NCBI RefSeq assembly: GCF_013260645.1 | Contig: NZ_CP053921.1 | Coordinates: 2,281,289-2,345,288, forward strand | DNA: 64,000 nt | Direction: 5' to 3' | Origin: Erythrobacter mangrovi | GTDB lineage: Bacteria > Pseudomonadota > Alphaproteobacteria > Sphingomonadales > Sphingomonadaceae | Part shown: piece by piece, positions 24,855 through 33,317 of the stretch | How the letters are laid out: every line of letters starts with the position of its first letter | Position numbering within the stretch: the first letter of the stretch is position 1 | Program-made: the position numbers and the translations under genes | Notes under the pieces: generated by a model | Seen by the model: only the letters and a program-made list of their open reading frames with translations | Database searches by the model: none | What the model was told of the DNA's origin: nothing

Positions 24855-25964
24855 ATGGAAGAGATTGAATTCCTTGTCGTGGGTGCCGGCATCGCCGGCC
24901 TTTCGGCCGCGGCGCGCCTGGCCCGGCACGGCCGCACCGTCGTCTGCGAAGCGGAGGAAGCACCCGGGGTGCACGCGTCCGGGCGCAGCGCCGCCTTTGC
25001 CCATTTCGACATGGATGCGCCTCTGGTACGCGCGCTGACCGCGGCCAGCATGCCGCTGCTCGAAGAACCTGCCGCGCGGCGCCACCCGGCGCTGTTCATC
25101 GCGCTGGCCGGGCAGGACGAGGCGCTCGATCGGGTCGAGGCCGCCTATCGCCAATGGGCACCGTGGGTCGAGCGGCTCGATGCCGATGCAGCGCGGACGC
25201 TGGTGCCGGTGCTGAAGACGGGTGCGGAAGGCATCATCGGCGCGTTGCTCGATCGCGACGGCCGCAAGCTCGATGCGCACGCGCTGCTCGAACAGCACCG
25301 CCATGCGCTGGGCGCAGCAGGCGGGAGCATCGCGACCCGCTCGCCGGTCACCACGATGCGGCACGACGGCACGCATTGGATCGTCGACACGCCAGGACAG
25401 AGCTACGCGGCGCGGGTTGTGGTCAACGCCGCCGGGGCCTGGGTCGACGAAATCGCACAGCTGGCGGGAGTCGCACCGATCGGCATCCGCCCCTTGCGCC
25501 GCACGGTCATAACCTTCGACGTGCCCGAGGGGATCGACGTTTCCGTCTGGCCCTTCACCAAGACGGTCGGCCCAGGCTTCTATATCGAGCCCGAGGGGCG
25601 CGGCCGGCTGCTTGCCTGCCCTATGGACGAGCACCCGTCCAAACCCTGTGATGCGCAACCCGAAGAAGAGGATGTCGCGCTCGCCGCATGGCGGGTGGAA
25701 GAAGCGACCACGCTCGAGATCCGGCACCTTGCGAGCAAATGGGCGGGCCTGAGAAGCTTCGCCCCCGATCGCCTGCCGGTCGCCGGCTTTGATCCGGCGG
25801 CACCGGGCTTCTTCTGGCTCGCCGGGCAAGGTGGTTTCGGCCTGCAAACCTCCCCCGCCATGGCACTGGCGGCAGAGGCACTCGCCACAGGCGGCGCCTG
25901 GCCCGATGAACTACGCGCGGTCGAGGTCAAGGCCACGCAGCTGGCCCTCAGTCGGTTTGGCTGA
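24855..25964 (+). CDS. FAD-dependent oxidoreductase, DAO/GlpO family
   Basis: A 369-residue flavoprotein of the D-amino acid oxidase superfamily. EFLVVGAGIAGLSAAARLARHG at the N-terminus is the dinucleotide-binding GxGxxG, followed by CEAEEAPGVHASGRSAA; VVVNAAGAWVDEIA mid-protein and FFWLAGQGGFGLQTSPAMAL near the end close the FAD site. Likely a glycine/sarcosine/D-amino acid dehydrogenase-type enzyme; substrate not deducible. Start at 24855 is preceded by CGGAG. Convergent with the glutathione reductase gene (2-base gap). Confidence 0.88.
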   Translation: MEEIEFLVVGAGIAGLSAAARLARHGRTVVCEAEEAPGVHASGRSAAFAHFDMDAPLVRALTAASMPLLEEPAARRHPALFIALAGQDEALDRVEAAYRQWAPWVERLDADAARTLVPVLKTGAEGIIGALLDRDGRKLDAHALLEQHRHALGAAGGSIATRSPVTTMRHDGTHWIVDTPGQSYAARVVVNAAGAWVDEIAQLAGVAPIGIRPLRRTVITFDVPEGIDVSVWPFTKTVGPGFYIEPEGRGRLLACPMDEHPSKPCDAQPEEEDVALAAWRVEEATTLEIRHLASKWAGLRSFAPDRLPVAGFDPAAPGFFWLAGQGGFGLQTSPAMALAAEALATGGAWPDELRAVEVKATQLALSRFG

Positions 25965-25966
25965 CG

Positions 25967-27313
25967 CTATTTCAGCAGCACCAGCTCTTCCGCCATGGTC
26001 GGGTGGATCGCCACCGTCGCGTCAAAATCGGCCTTCTTGAGCTTCGCCTTCACCGCCACGGCAGCCGCCTGGATGATCTCCGCCGAATCCGGCCCGATCA
26101 TATGGATGCCGAGCACCCGATCGGTCTGGCCGTCGACCACCATCTTGTAGAAACCGCGTTCGACCCGGGGCGAGAAGATGTTGCCCATCGGGCGGAAGTT
26201 CGAGGTGTAGATCTTCACGTCTTCGAATTCGCGCCGGGCCTGCTCCTCGGTCAGCCCGACAGCGGCAATCGAGGGCTGCGAGAACACCGCCGAAGCGACG
26301 CAGCTGTGATCGACGTGGTGGCGGTTGTTGCCAAACAGCGTGTCGGCCACCGCGTGCCCTTCACGGATCGCGACCGGGGTCAGCTGGATGCGGTCGGTCA
26401 CATCGCCCACCGCATAGATGCTGTCACAGCTGGTCTTGCTGTAGGAATCGACCGGGATCTCACCCTTGTGACCCAGCTTAACACCGGCGTTTTCCAGGCC
26501 CAGCCCGGCGGTATTGGGGGAACGGCCGGTGGCGACCAGCACCTGGTCGGCGGCGATCTTGGTGCCATTGCTGAGCGTGACCTCGAGCGATCCGTCGGCC
26601 AGCTTGGCCACCTCGGTGATATGCGCGTTCAACTGCAGGTCCATGCCGCGCGCCTCCATGATCGGAGGCAGGCGCTCGACCACTTCCTGCTCATACGTAC
26701 GAAGGATCGTCTCGCTGCGGTTGACCAGCGTCACCTTGCTGCCCAGCGCGTTGAAGATCCCCGCGAATTCGACCGCGATATAGCCGCCGCCCATCACCAC
26801 CAGCCGCTTCGGCTGTTCGTCGAGGTGGAAGACCTCGTTCGAGCTGATGCAGTGTTCCGAACCGGGGAATTCGGGGATCACCGGCCAGCCGCCGGTGGCC
26901 ACCAGGATGTAGCGCGCGCTGATTTCGCGGCCCGAAGCGAGCTTGACGGTGTTGGGTCCGGTGATGGTTGCGCGCTCGCTGAAGCGTTCGACCCCGGCAT
27001 TGCCCAGCGTTTCGCCATAAAGCCCTTCGAGCCGGTCTACGTCACGATTGACGAAATCGCGCAACGCAGCCCAGTCGAACTTTGCATCGCCGATGGTCCA
27101 GCCCTTGGACTGGGTGTGGCCCAGCTGTTCGGCAAACATCGAAGCGTAGACGAGCATCTTCTTCGGCACGCAACCGCGGATGACGCAGGTGCCGCCATAG
27201 CGATACTCTTCGGCGATCGCGACGCGGGCGCCATGCGTGCCCGCAATGCGGCTTGCCCGCACCCCGCCGGAGCCCGCGCCAATGGTGAACAGGTCGTAGT
27301 CGTAGTCGGCCAT
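25967..27313 (-). CDS. gor: Glutathione-disulfide reductase
   Basis: A 448-residue class I pyridine nucleotide-disulfide oxidoreductase that reduces GSSG with NADPH. FAD site IGAGSGGVRASR, redox-active disulfide GGTCVIRGCVPKK (Cys43, Cys48), NADPH site VVMGGGYIAVEFAGIF, and the C-terminal His-Glu pair in AIHPTMAEELV. The VIRG between the cysteines is characteristic of alphaproteobacterial and plant-like glutathione reductases. Start at 27313 gives the family's usual N-terminus. Confidence 0.95.
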   Translation of the reverse strand: MADYDYDLFTIGAGSGGVRASRIAGTHGARVAIAEEYRYGGTCVIRGCVPKKMLVYASMFAEQLGHTQSKGWTIGDAKFDWAALRDFVNRDVDRLEGLYGETLGNAGVERFSERATITGPNTVKLASGREISARYILVATGGWPVIPEFPGSEHCISSNEVFHLDEQPKRLVVMGGGYIAVEFAGIFNALGSKVTLVNRSETILRTYEQEVVERLPPIMEARGMDLQLNAHITEVAKLADGSLEVTLSNGTKIAADQVLVATGRSPNTAGLGLENAGVKLGHKGEIPVDSYSKTSCDSIYAVGDVTDRIQLTPVAIREGHAVADTLFGNNRHHVDHSCVASAVFSQPSIAAVGLTEEQARREFEDVKIYTSNFRPMGNIFSPRVERGFYKMVVDGQTDRVLGIHMIGPDSAEIIQAAAVAVKAKLKKADFDATVAIHPTMAEELVLLK

Positions 27314-27501
27314 GCGGGAACTCCTTGCTGCGCGCGGGGCCATATCGCCCCGCTATACGCATTTGCCAAGGGTCGGGTTACAAGCCGCCTTTTCTCCGGC
27401 CGCGCGAGCACGGCGGCGCAGAAAATGTGTAACCTCTACATCGGCCAGACCGAACGCACGCGCACCCGCGCAATCAACACGCGCGGCGCCGGAGAATTTA
27501 C

Positions 27502-28098
27502 ATGTACATCGTTAAAGGCGCGATGCTGGCAAGCATCTGCGCAGTCACGCTTGCCGGGTGCACCCAGCAGGCTGGCGAAGCCATGCCGCAACCGATCGAA
27601 GTGAGCGACGCCACTGGCGCGATCTCGCTTCCTGAAGGATTTGACCGTTGGCCGACCCTTGGCGCCTGGGCCACGGCCTCGGCCGGTCCGGACACGCCAG
27701 TCAACGAACTGCACACCGTTTATGTGTCGCCGGGCGGCATCGAAAGCTACCGCAAGGACGGCGTCTTCGCCGATGGCACCGTGCTGGTGAAGGCGGTTTC
27801 CGACGTCAAGGCGGCTCCGCTCACCACCGGCAATGCGCACTGGGCCGCCAAGGACAAGGTCTGGTTCGTGATGGTCAAGGATTCGAAGAACAGCCACAAG
27901 GACAACCCCTTGTGGCGCGAAGGCTGGGGCTGGGCCCTGTTCGACGCCGGCGATCCGAGCAAGCAGGTGGCAACCTCGTTCGAGGAAACCTGCCAGACCT
28001 GCCACGAGCCGGCCAAGGACAGCGACTGGATCTACAGCGCCGCATATCCGGTGCTGCATGATGGTGAGCCGAAGAAGGCATCCTGGGACCCGAACTAG
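27502..28098 (+). CDS. Cytochrome P460 family lipoprotein
   Basis: A 198-residue exported haem protein. The N-terminus ends in a lipobox (VTLAGC, Cys20), so it should be lipidated in the periplasm. The mature part matches cytochrome P460 domain proteins (FDRWPTLGAWATA, VYVSPGGIESYR, FADGTVLVKAV) with the C-terminal haem motif CQTCH (residues about 164-168). True P460 enzymes oxidise hydroxylamine through a Lys-haem crosslink; many relatives act as simple electron carriers or detoxify reactive nitrogen, so function is open. ATG at 27502 follows CCGGAGAATT. No partner genes for nitrogen chemistry are adjacent. Confidence 0.85.
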   Translation: MYIVKGAMLASICAVTLAGCTQQAGEAMPQPIEVSDATGAISLPEGFDRWPTLGAWATASAGPDTPVNELHTVYVSPGGIESYRKDGVFADGTVLVKAVSDVKAAPLTTGNAHWAAKDKVWFVMVKDSKNSHKDNPLWREGWGWALFDAGDPSKQVATSFEETCQTCHEPAKDSDWIYSAAYPVLHDGEPKKASWDPN

Positions 28099-28131
28099 GT
28101 CCCGGACACCGCCGATCGGGACTGCGCCGCG

Positions 28132-29535
28132 TTATGCGTGGCGCAGTCCACCCGGCGAACCGCGGCGATTCCGGCTCCGGTTGCGGCCGCCGCCGGGGCG
28201 CTTGCCCTGAGGCCGCGCGGCGGGCGAGGTTTCGCTGCCTTCGCGCCTGGGCTTCCCAGCCCGATCCGGATGCCGGTTCTTCGCTTTCGGCTTCCTGCCG
28301 GCGGCATCCCCGGTGGGGCGCACCTTCGGACGGGCCAGCTTCGGCTTCTGTTCGCGCTTGGTCGGGCCAACGCCCTCCACCACCGCCCGGAAATTGTCGG
28401 GCAACGGCAGGCGCTCGAACTCGGCGTCGGTCTTCTTGCGAATATCCTTGAGATACTCGCGCTCATCCTCGGCACAGAAGGCGATGGCGATGCCGTCGCG
28501 GCCCGCACGGGCGGTACGCCCGATACGGTGAACGTATTGCTCGGGCACGTTGGGCAGCTCGTAGTTGATCACGTGGCTGACGCCGGGGATGTCGATCCCG
28601 CGGGCCGCAACGTCGGTCGCAATCAGGATCGGGGTCTTGGCGCGCTTGAACTCGTCGAGCGCACGTTCGCGCTGCGGCTGGCTCTTGTTGCCATGGATCG
28701 CATTAGCCGGAATGCCGACCTGGCCGAGCCGCTTCACCACCCGATCACAGCCATGCTTTGTGCGGGCGAAGATCAGCACGCGCTCGAACTTGCCCGGCAC
28801 CGGATGGCGTTCGGACAGGATCATCTCAAGCAGCGTCTGCTTTTCATCCTGCTGGACCATGAACAGGTACTGGTCGATGCGTTCAGCCGTGGTGCTTTCG
28901 GGAGTCACCGAGACCTTGACCGGGTTGCGGCAATACTTGCCGACCAGTTCCTGGATCTGCTTCGGCATGGTGGCGCTGAAGAACAGCGTCTGGCGATCTT
29001 CGGGCACCAGCTGGCTGATCCGGCGCAGGGCGTGGATGAAGCCAAGGTCGAGCATCTGGTCGGCCTCGTCGAGGACGAGGATCTCGACGCCGTTCAACAC
29101 GAAGGCCTTCTGGTCGATCAGGTCGAGCAGGCGGCCAGGAGTGGCGACGAGGATGTCGGTCCCGCGGTGCAGCTTGTTGCGGTCCTTGTTGACCGAGGTA
29201 CCGCCGACGATCGACTGCACCTTGAGGCCCGCAAGCGCGCCGTAGTCCTTGGCTGACTGGGCGATCTGCCCGGCCAGCTCGCGCGTTGGTGCAAGCACCA
29301 GCATGCGGCAGGACTTGAACGGCGTCTGCTTTTCGGCATCGCGCAGGCGGTCGATGCTGGGCAGCATGAAGGCGGCGGTCTTGCCGGTGCCCGTCTGGGC
29401 GATGCCCATCAGGTCGCGCCCTTCGAGAACCGGCGGGATCGCCTGCACCTGGATTGGGGTAGGCGTGCTGTAACCCTTGAGGTCAAGCGCCTGAAGAACG
29501 GGCTGCGACAGCCCGAGGTCTGAAAACTGTGTCAT
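28132..29535 (-). CDS. rhlE: DEAD-box RNA helicase, RhlE type
   Basis: A 467-residue ATP-dependent RNA helicase. Motifs in order: Q motif TPTPIQVQAIP, I AQTGTGKT, Ia PTRELA, Ib TPGR, II DEAD, III SAT, IV LIFARTK, V ATDVAARGIDIP, VI HRIGRTARAG. The C-terminal tail (about residue 380 on) is a basic, Arg/Lys/Gly/Pro-rich extension (KPRREGSETSPAARPQGKRP and similar) likely to bind rRNA; it is the RhlE rather than DbpA layout. Start at 29535 matches the family; a longer in-frame extension is non-homologous. Confidence 0.93.
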   Translation of the reverse strand: MTQFSDLGLSQPVLQALDLKGYSTPTPIQVQAIPPVLEGRDLMGIAQTGTGKTAAFMLPSIDRLRDAEKQTPFKSCRMLVLAPTRELAGQIAQSAKDYGALAGLKVQSIVGGTSVNKDRNKLHRGTDILVATPGRLLDLIDQKAFVLNGVEILVLDEADQMLDLGFIHALRRISQLVPEDRQTLFFSATMPKQIQELVGKYCRNPVKVSVTPESTTAERIDQYLFMVQQDEKQTLLEMILSERHPVPGKFERVLIFARTKHGCDRVVKRLGQVGIPANAIHGNKSQPQRERALDEFKRAKTPILIATDVAARGIDIPGVSHVINYELPNVPEQYVHRIGRTARAGRDGIAIAFCAEDEREYLKDIRKKTDAEFERLPLPDNFRAVVEGVGPTKREQKPKLARPKVRPTGDAAGRKPKAKNRHPDRAGKPRREGSETSPAARPQGKRPGGGRNRSRNRRGSPGGLRHA

Positions 29536-29854
29536 GTAGTACTCGCATTCGAAATGCGGCGCGCAGACCCAATGGTCGCGCGGCGCGGGTGTCAAACGAC
29601 CCGCGTGAAAAGGGTAGTCTTAGGGAAAAACCGATGCGCGGCCGGGGCGATGGATGTCTTGGTCATCGCCGCTTCACGCTGGCTAGCGCGCTTCGTTGAG
29701 CGGGCATGTGGAGACGAAAGGCCCGAAAGTCAAAGCATTTCGGGCCCGGGCATGAGTGAGCAAGGCATCCGTGGGCCACCGTGGGCGTTAGGTCGAATGA
29801 AACTTGTCGGGCTCCCGCAACGAAATAGGGCGTGGACATCCAGGGAGACACGCC
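29536..29854. other. Intergenic region upstream of rhlE and VOC gene
   Basis: About 320 bases between divergent genes, presumably with both promoters. The one clear structure is a hairpin at 29720-29746. RhlE-type helicase genes often have long, structured cold-responsive leaders, but none is evident beyond this. Confidence 0.45.
29720..29746. other. Isolated strong hairpin
   Basis: GGCCCGAAA, 9-base loop, TTTCGGGCC: a perfect 9-bp inverted repeat in non-coding DNA. No T-tract follows in either direction, so it is not an obvious terminator. It could be part of a small RNA, a protein site or a terminator remnant. Confidence 0.45.
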
Positions 29855-30403
29855 ATGCCTCGTACCGCCTATCGCTTGCCGCTTTCCCTTGCGGGAATTG
29901 CCTTTGCCTTCGCAGCCCCATTGGCCGCCCAGGATGCCTCCGCGACCGAGCAGGAAGCCGAGACGCTGGCGCTCAATCACATCGGGCTGGCGGTCAGCGA
30001 TCTCGATGCCAGCGCCAGCTTCTTCATCGATACGCTGGGCTGGAAGCCGGCGGGTGGCGATCCCAGTTACCCGGCCAAGTTCGTTACCAATGGCGAAATG
30101 TTCGTCACCCTGTGGCGCGTCACCGATCCGGCGAGCGCGGTGCCCTTCGATCGCAAGACCAACGTCGGGCTGCACCACATGGCCATCACCGTGCGCGACC
30201 TGGCCACGCTCGACGCGCTTTACCAACGTTTCCAGGAGCATCCGCGGGTCGAGATCGAATTCGGCCCCGAGTTCCTGGGCAATGGCCCGACGACCCACAT
30301 GATGATCCGCGAGCCCTCGGGCATCCGGCTCGAATTCATCGTCCCGCGTGGCCGGATGAGCGAGGAAGAACGCGCCCGCCCCAACCCGCGCACCCGCGAC
30401 TAG
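29855..30403 (+). CDS. Exported VOC-superfamily (glyoxalase-like) protein
   Basis: A 182-residue protein with a signal peptide (cleavage near PLAAQ-D, residue about 24) and one glyoxalase/bleomycin-resistance fold: LALNHIGLAVSDLDASASFF opens the first beta-alpha-beta-beta-beta unit and VGLHHMAITVRDLATLD the second, ending RLEFIVPRGRM. Likely metal ligands are His in NHIG, His in LHHMA and Glu in RLEFI. A periplasmic VOC protein is uncommon; substrate unknown. Start at 29855 follows AGGGAGA; upstream in-frame codons would abolish the signal peptide. Confidence 0.82.
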   Translation: MPRTAYRLPLSLAGIAFAFAAPLAAQDASATEQEAETLALNHIGLAVSDLDASASFFIDTLGWKPAGGDPSYPAKFVTNGEMFVTLWRVTDPASAVPFDRKTNVGLHHMAITVRDLATLDALYQRFQEHPRVEIEFGPEFLGNGPTTHMMIREPSGIRLEFIVPRGRMSEEERARPNPRTRD

Positions 30404-30412
30404 CGGGAAGCC

Positions 30413-31237
30413 TCAGTTCTCCCGGCGCGCGAACCACACGGCCCGGCCGGGAAAGTCTGTCACGATCGCGAAGCTGCGCAGTTGCGCGACGCCGACATTG
30501 GCATCGACCTGCGCAACTTCGTCAACATGCGCACGGACATCCTGGAAGACCTGACCGGCGATGGTCAGTTCGGGCACGATAATCACGGGGCGGCCCTTGG
30601 CCCCACCAAGGCCTCCACCCGGTTCGACCCCCACAGGCGTAAGGCCAAGCCGGTCGACCAGGGCCTGCGAGACCAGCAGCCCGGTACCATTGCCCAGGTC
30701 GAAATCGGCCTGGACCTCGGTTGTGCCGAAGCTGACCGGGATGGTCTCGATGCCATGCGCGGCGCTAAGCGGCAGGCGCGTGCCATCCGGCATAGCCTCG
30801 TCCGCCAGCCAATCGATGGTGCCACCCTCGATGTCGATCTCGAGGCGTCCGGCGTCAAACACTTCGCGCCCGAGCACTGCCGGCAGCGGCCCGCCTATGA
30901 GGCGCGCACCGACGTCGCTCAAGTCCACAATGGCGGCAATCGAAGCGACGAGTTCGCGGCCAAGGGCGCGCACCGGGAGGTTCTCGATGAGGGTCGCCTC
31001 GACAGAGGCGGCGCCCGTACCACGGGCTGTTACCGTTTCCCCTGCGCCAAGATCGATCCGGGCGGCGAAGGCGCGGTCGAGCACGGTGACCTCCGCGCCG
31101 GAATCGAGCAGGGCCTCAACCCTCTCGCCTCCGATCTCGACCGGCACGAACAGGCGATCTCCGCGCACATGCAGTTCTTCGGCGTGTGCAGGCGTCGCCA
31201 GCGCCGCGAAGGCGGCGATTGGAAGGAGGGCTTTCAT
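30413..31237 (-). CDS. Periplasmic retropepsin-like aspartic protease
   Basis: A 274-residue secreted protein with a signal peptide (MKALLPIAAFAALATPAHA). The first domain has the aspartic protease signature ALLDSGAEVTVL (Asp45-Ser-Gly). A second repeat around residue 180 reads ADFDLGNGTGLLVS, where D-L-G stands in place of D-T/S-G, so this looks like a two-lobed pepsin-type protein with one degenerate lobe. IGGPLPAVLGREVFD fits the PilZ/aspartyl-protease-like bacterial families. Role in envelope proteolysis is inference. Convergent with the VOC gene (9-base gap). Confidence 0.8.
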   Translation of the reverse strand: MKALLPIAAFAALATPAHAEELHVRGDRLFVPVEIGGERVEALLDSGAEVTVLDRAFAARIDLGAGETVTARGTGAASVEATLIENLPVRALGRELVASIAAIVDLSDVGARLIGGPLPAVLGREVFDAGRLEIDIEGGTIDWLADEAMPDGTRLPLSAAHGIETIPVSFGTTEVQADFDLGNGTGLLVSQALVDRLGLTPVGVEPGGGLGGAKGRPVIIVPELTIAGQVFQDVRAHVDEVAQVDANVGVAQLRSFAIVTDFPGRAVWFARREN

Positions 31238-31396
31238 GACACCTTCCTGACAGGTGTCTTGCTTGTATGATACAGCATGTCGACGAGCCGTCGAATTTGT
31301 GCGGCGAAGGCCTGCCCCACGCGATGAGGCCGCCCCGGGGGGGAGGGGCGGCCTGCGGGACGGAACGGGATGTTCCGGGGGGTCTTGCGTGTCGCG

Positions 31397-31621
31397 TCAG
31401 GCGGCTTTCTTTCCTGCCAGCGCATGGACGTCCGCCGCGCCGAGGCGCTGGCCGCCGATGGCCCAATCGCCCTGCTCGACTTCCATGATGCGCACCCAGG
31501 TAACCGGGCGCATGGCTTCGCCTTCGACATCGACCATGGCTTCGGTGACCTTTTCGATCAGCTCGCGCTTCTGGTCGGGGGTGAAAACGTCCTTGATCAC
31601 GTCGATGGTAACTAGCGGCAT
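31397..31621 (-). CDS. 4-oxalocrotonate tautomerase family protein
   Basis: A 74-residue protein beginning M-P-L-V-T-I, so processing of the initiator Met exposes the catalytic N-terminal Pro. [18 protein letters not shown] is the first amphipathic helix and [18 protein letters not shown] the second strand region, as in 4-OT subunits. Acts as a keto-enol tautomerase or related isomerase in the cytoplasm. In-frame sequence upstream of 31621 lacks the motif and would bury Pro2. Divergent from the regulator gene at 31752. Confidence 0.88.
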   Translation of the reverse strand: MPLVTIDVIKDVFTPDQKRELIEKVTEAMVDVEGEAMRPVTWVRIMEVEQGDWAIGGQRLGAADVHALAGKKAA

Positions 31622-31751
31622 TTCGATTCTCCTTGAGGATGGTCGGAGTGGTTCCGATGAACAGGAGTTAGCCGCGCCCGACCGGCGATGCTTGACGATC
31701 GCGTGAAGATGTCTGACCTTTTCATGGAGATTTCTCGGGGAAGGGGCCGAT

Positions 31752-33317
31752 TTGGCGGATTTCACGCCGCAGACCTATCGTTTCGACGGCTTCGAACTCG
31801 ACGCCGCCCGCTTCGAACTGCGTCACAACGGGGTACGCGTCCCGGTAGAACCGCAGGTTCTCTCCCTGTTGCTCCTGCTGGTCGAGCACCGCGAGCGGAT
31901 GCTTTCGAAGGACGAGATCATCGACGCGGTGTGGGATGGGAGGATCGTATCCGAATCCGCCGTGTCCGCGCGGATCAAGGCGGCGCGCAAGGCGATCGAC
32001 GATGACGGAAGCGCCCAGCGGCTGATCCGCACGATCCACGGCAAGGGCTTTCGCTTCATCGGCGAAGTCCAGGCGGCCACGCCTGCTGCGGCAGCGCCTG
32101 CCCCCGCCCCGCCCGCTGCGGATCTGCGCATGGGACGCCCCTCGATCGCGGTGCTGCCCTTCGACCTGGTGGGCGAGCACGGCCCGCACGCCATCGTCGC
32201 CGATGCGCTGCCGGCCGACATCATCATGGACCTGGCACGGTTGCACTGGCTGTTCGTCATCGCCCGCGGATCGAGCTTTCGCTTCCGCGGCAACGAGGCC
32301 GATCCGGTCGCGGTCGGTCGCGCACTCAACGTCCGCTATTGCCTGACCGGCACGGTTGAGCGGCGCGGCAGCGAGGTCGCGATTGCCGTCGCGCTGGTCG
32401 AGACCGGTGGCGGCGAAACGCTATGGGCCGAACGCTATGACTGTGCGCTCGCCGAATTGCAGGGGTTGCGGCCGCAGATCGAAGCACGCGTGGTCGAAAG
32501 CCTGGCCACCCAAATCCCGCAGAATGAGGTCCGCTTGGCTCGTGGCCGCCCGGCGCGCGAGCTCGATGCCTGGGCCAGTTTCCATCTCGGGCTCGATCAC
32601 ATGTACCGCTTCACCCATGCCGACAACGACCGCGCGGCAGCACTGTTTGCGCAGTCGCTCGAGCGTGATCCCTATTTCGCGCGCGCGCTGGCAGGTCTCT
32701 CCTTCACCCATTTCCAGAACGCCTTCATGGCCTATGGCGGCGATGCGGAAGCCGAAAAGGAACACGCGCGCAGCCTTGCCCAGCGCGCGATCGAGGCCGA
32801 CCGGCTCGATCCCTTCGCGCATTTCAGCGTCGGGCGCTGCTTCTGGCTGGAGGGACGGCTGGAAGAGAGCATCGGCTGGTTCGACCGCGCGACCAGCCTC
32901 AGCCCCAGTTTCGCGCAGGGCATTTACAATCGCGGACTGGTGTCGACCATCGCGGGCAAGGCCGAGCAGGCCGATCGCGACCTGGCGTTGGCGCTCGAGC
33001 TCAGCCCGATCGATCCGATGGCCTATGCGATGATCTCGAGCCGCGCGCTGACCCATGTGCAGTTCGGCGATTTCGAGAGAGCCGCCGAATATGGCGAACG
33101 TGCGGCCTGCACGCCTGGCGCGCACAAGCACATCATGCTGATCGCCGCCTTCACCAAGCAACTGATCGGCCGGCACGAAGAAGCACAGGCCTGGCTGGCC
33201 CGCGCCCGCGAGCTTGACGCGGGCATCGACGCGGCAAGCTTCTTCCGCTCCTTCCCCTACGCGCACAACGCCGCCCGCGAAACGATCGAGCGGAGCTTGC
33301 GGGAACTGGGGGTCTAG
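31752..33317 (+). CDS. Winged-helix transcriptional regulator with TPR domain (CadC-like)
   Basis: A 521-residue protein in three parts. Residues about 8-100: OmpR/PhoB-type winged HTH ([52 protein letters not shown]). About 125-260: a TolB-like/adenylate-cyclase-associated module ([31 protein letters not shown]). About 270-521: tetratricopeptide repeats (NYxxA-like helices, [27 protein letters not shown]). No membrane helix separates HTH and TPR, unlike true CadC. TTG start at 31752 with GGGGAAGGGG upstream. Likely senses a protein or peptide partner through the TPRs; target unknown, perhaps the divergent tautomerase. Confidence 0.87.
   Translation: MADFTPQTYRFDGFELDAARFELRHNGVRVPVEPQVLSLLLLLVEHRERMLSKDEIIDAVWDGRIVSESAVSARIKAARKAIDDDGSAQRLIRTIHGKGFRFIGEVQAATPAAAAPAPAPPAADLRMGRPSIAVLPFDLVGEHGPHAIVADALPADIIMDLARLHWLFVIARGSSFRFRGNEADPVAVGRALNVRYCLTGTVERRGSEVAIAVALVETGGGETLWAERYDCALAELQGLRPQIEARVVESLATQIPQNEVRLARGRPARELDAWASFHLGLDHMYRFTHADNDRAAALFAQSLERDPYFARALAGLSFTHFQNAFMAYGGDAEAEKEHARSLAQRAIEADRLDPFAHFSVGRCFWLEGRLEESIGWFDRATSLSPSFAQGIYNRGLVSTIAGKAEQADRDLALALELSPIDPMAYAMISSRALTHVQFGDFERAAEYGERAACTPGAHKHIMLIAAFTKQLIGRHEEAQAWLARARELDAGIDAASFFRSFPYAHNAARETIERSLRELGV

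Noticed and set aside
26003..27604. Long plus-strand frame opposite the glutathione reductase gene
   Set aside because: Antisense shadow; the minus-strand frame carries all glutathione reductase motifs.
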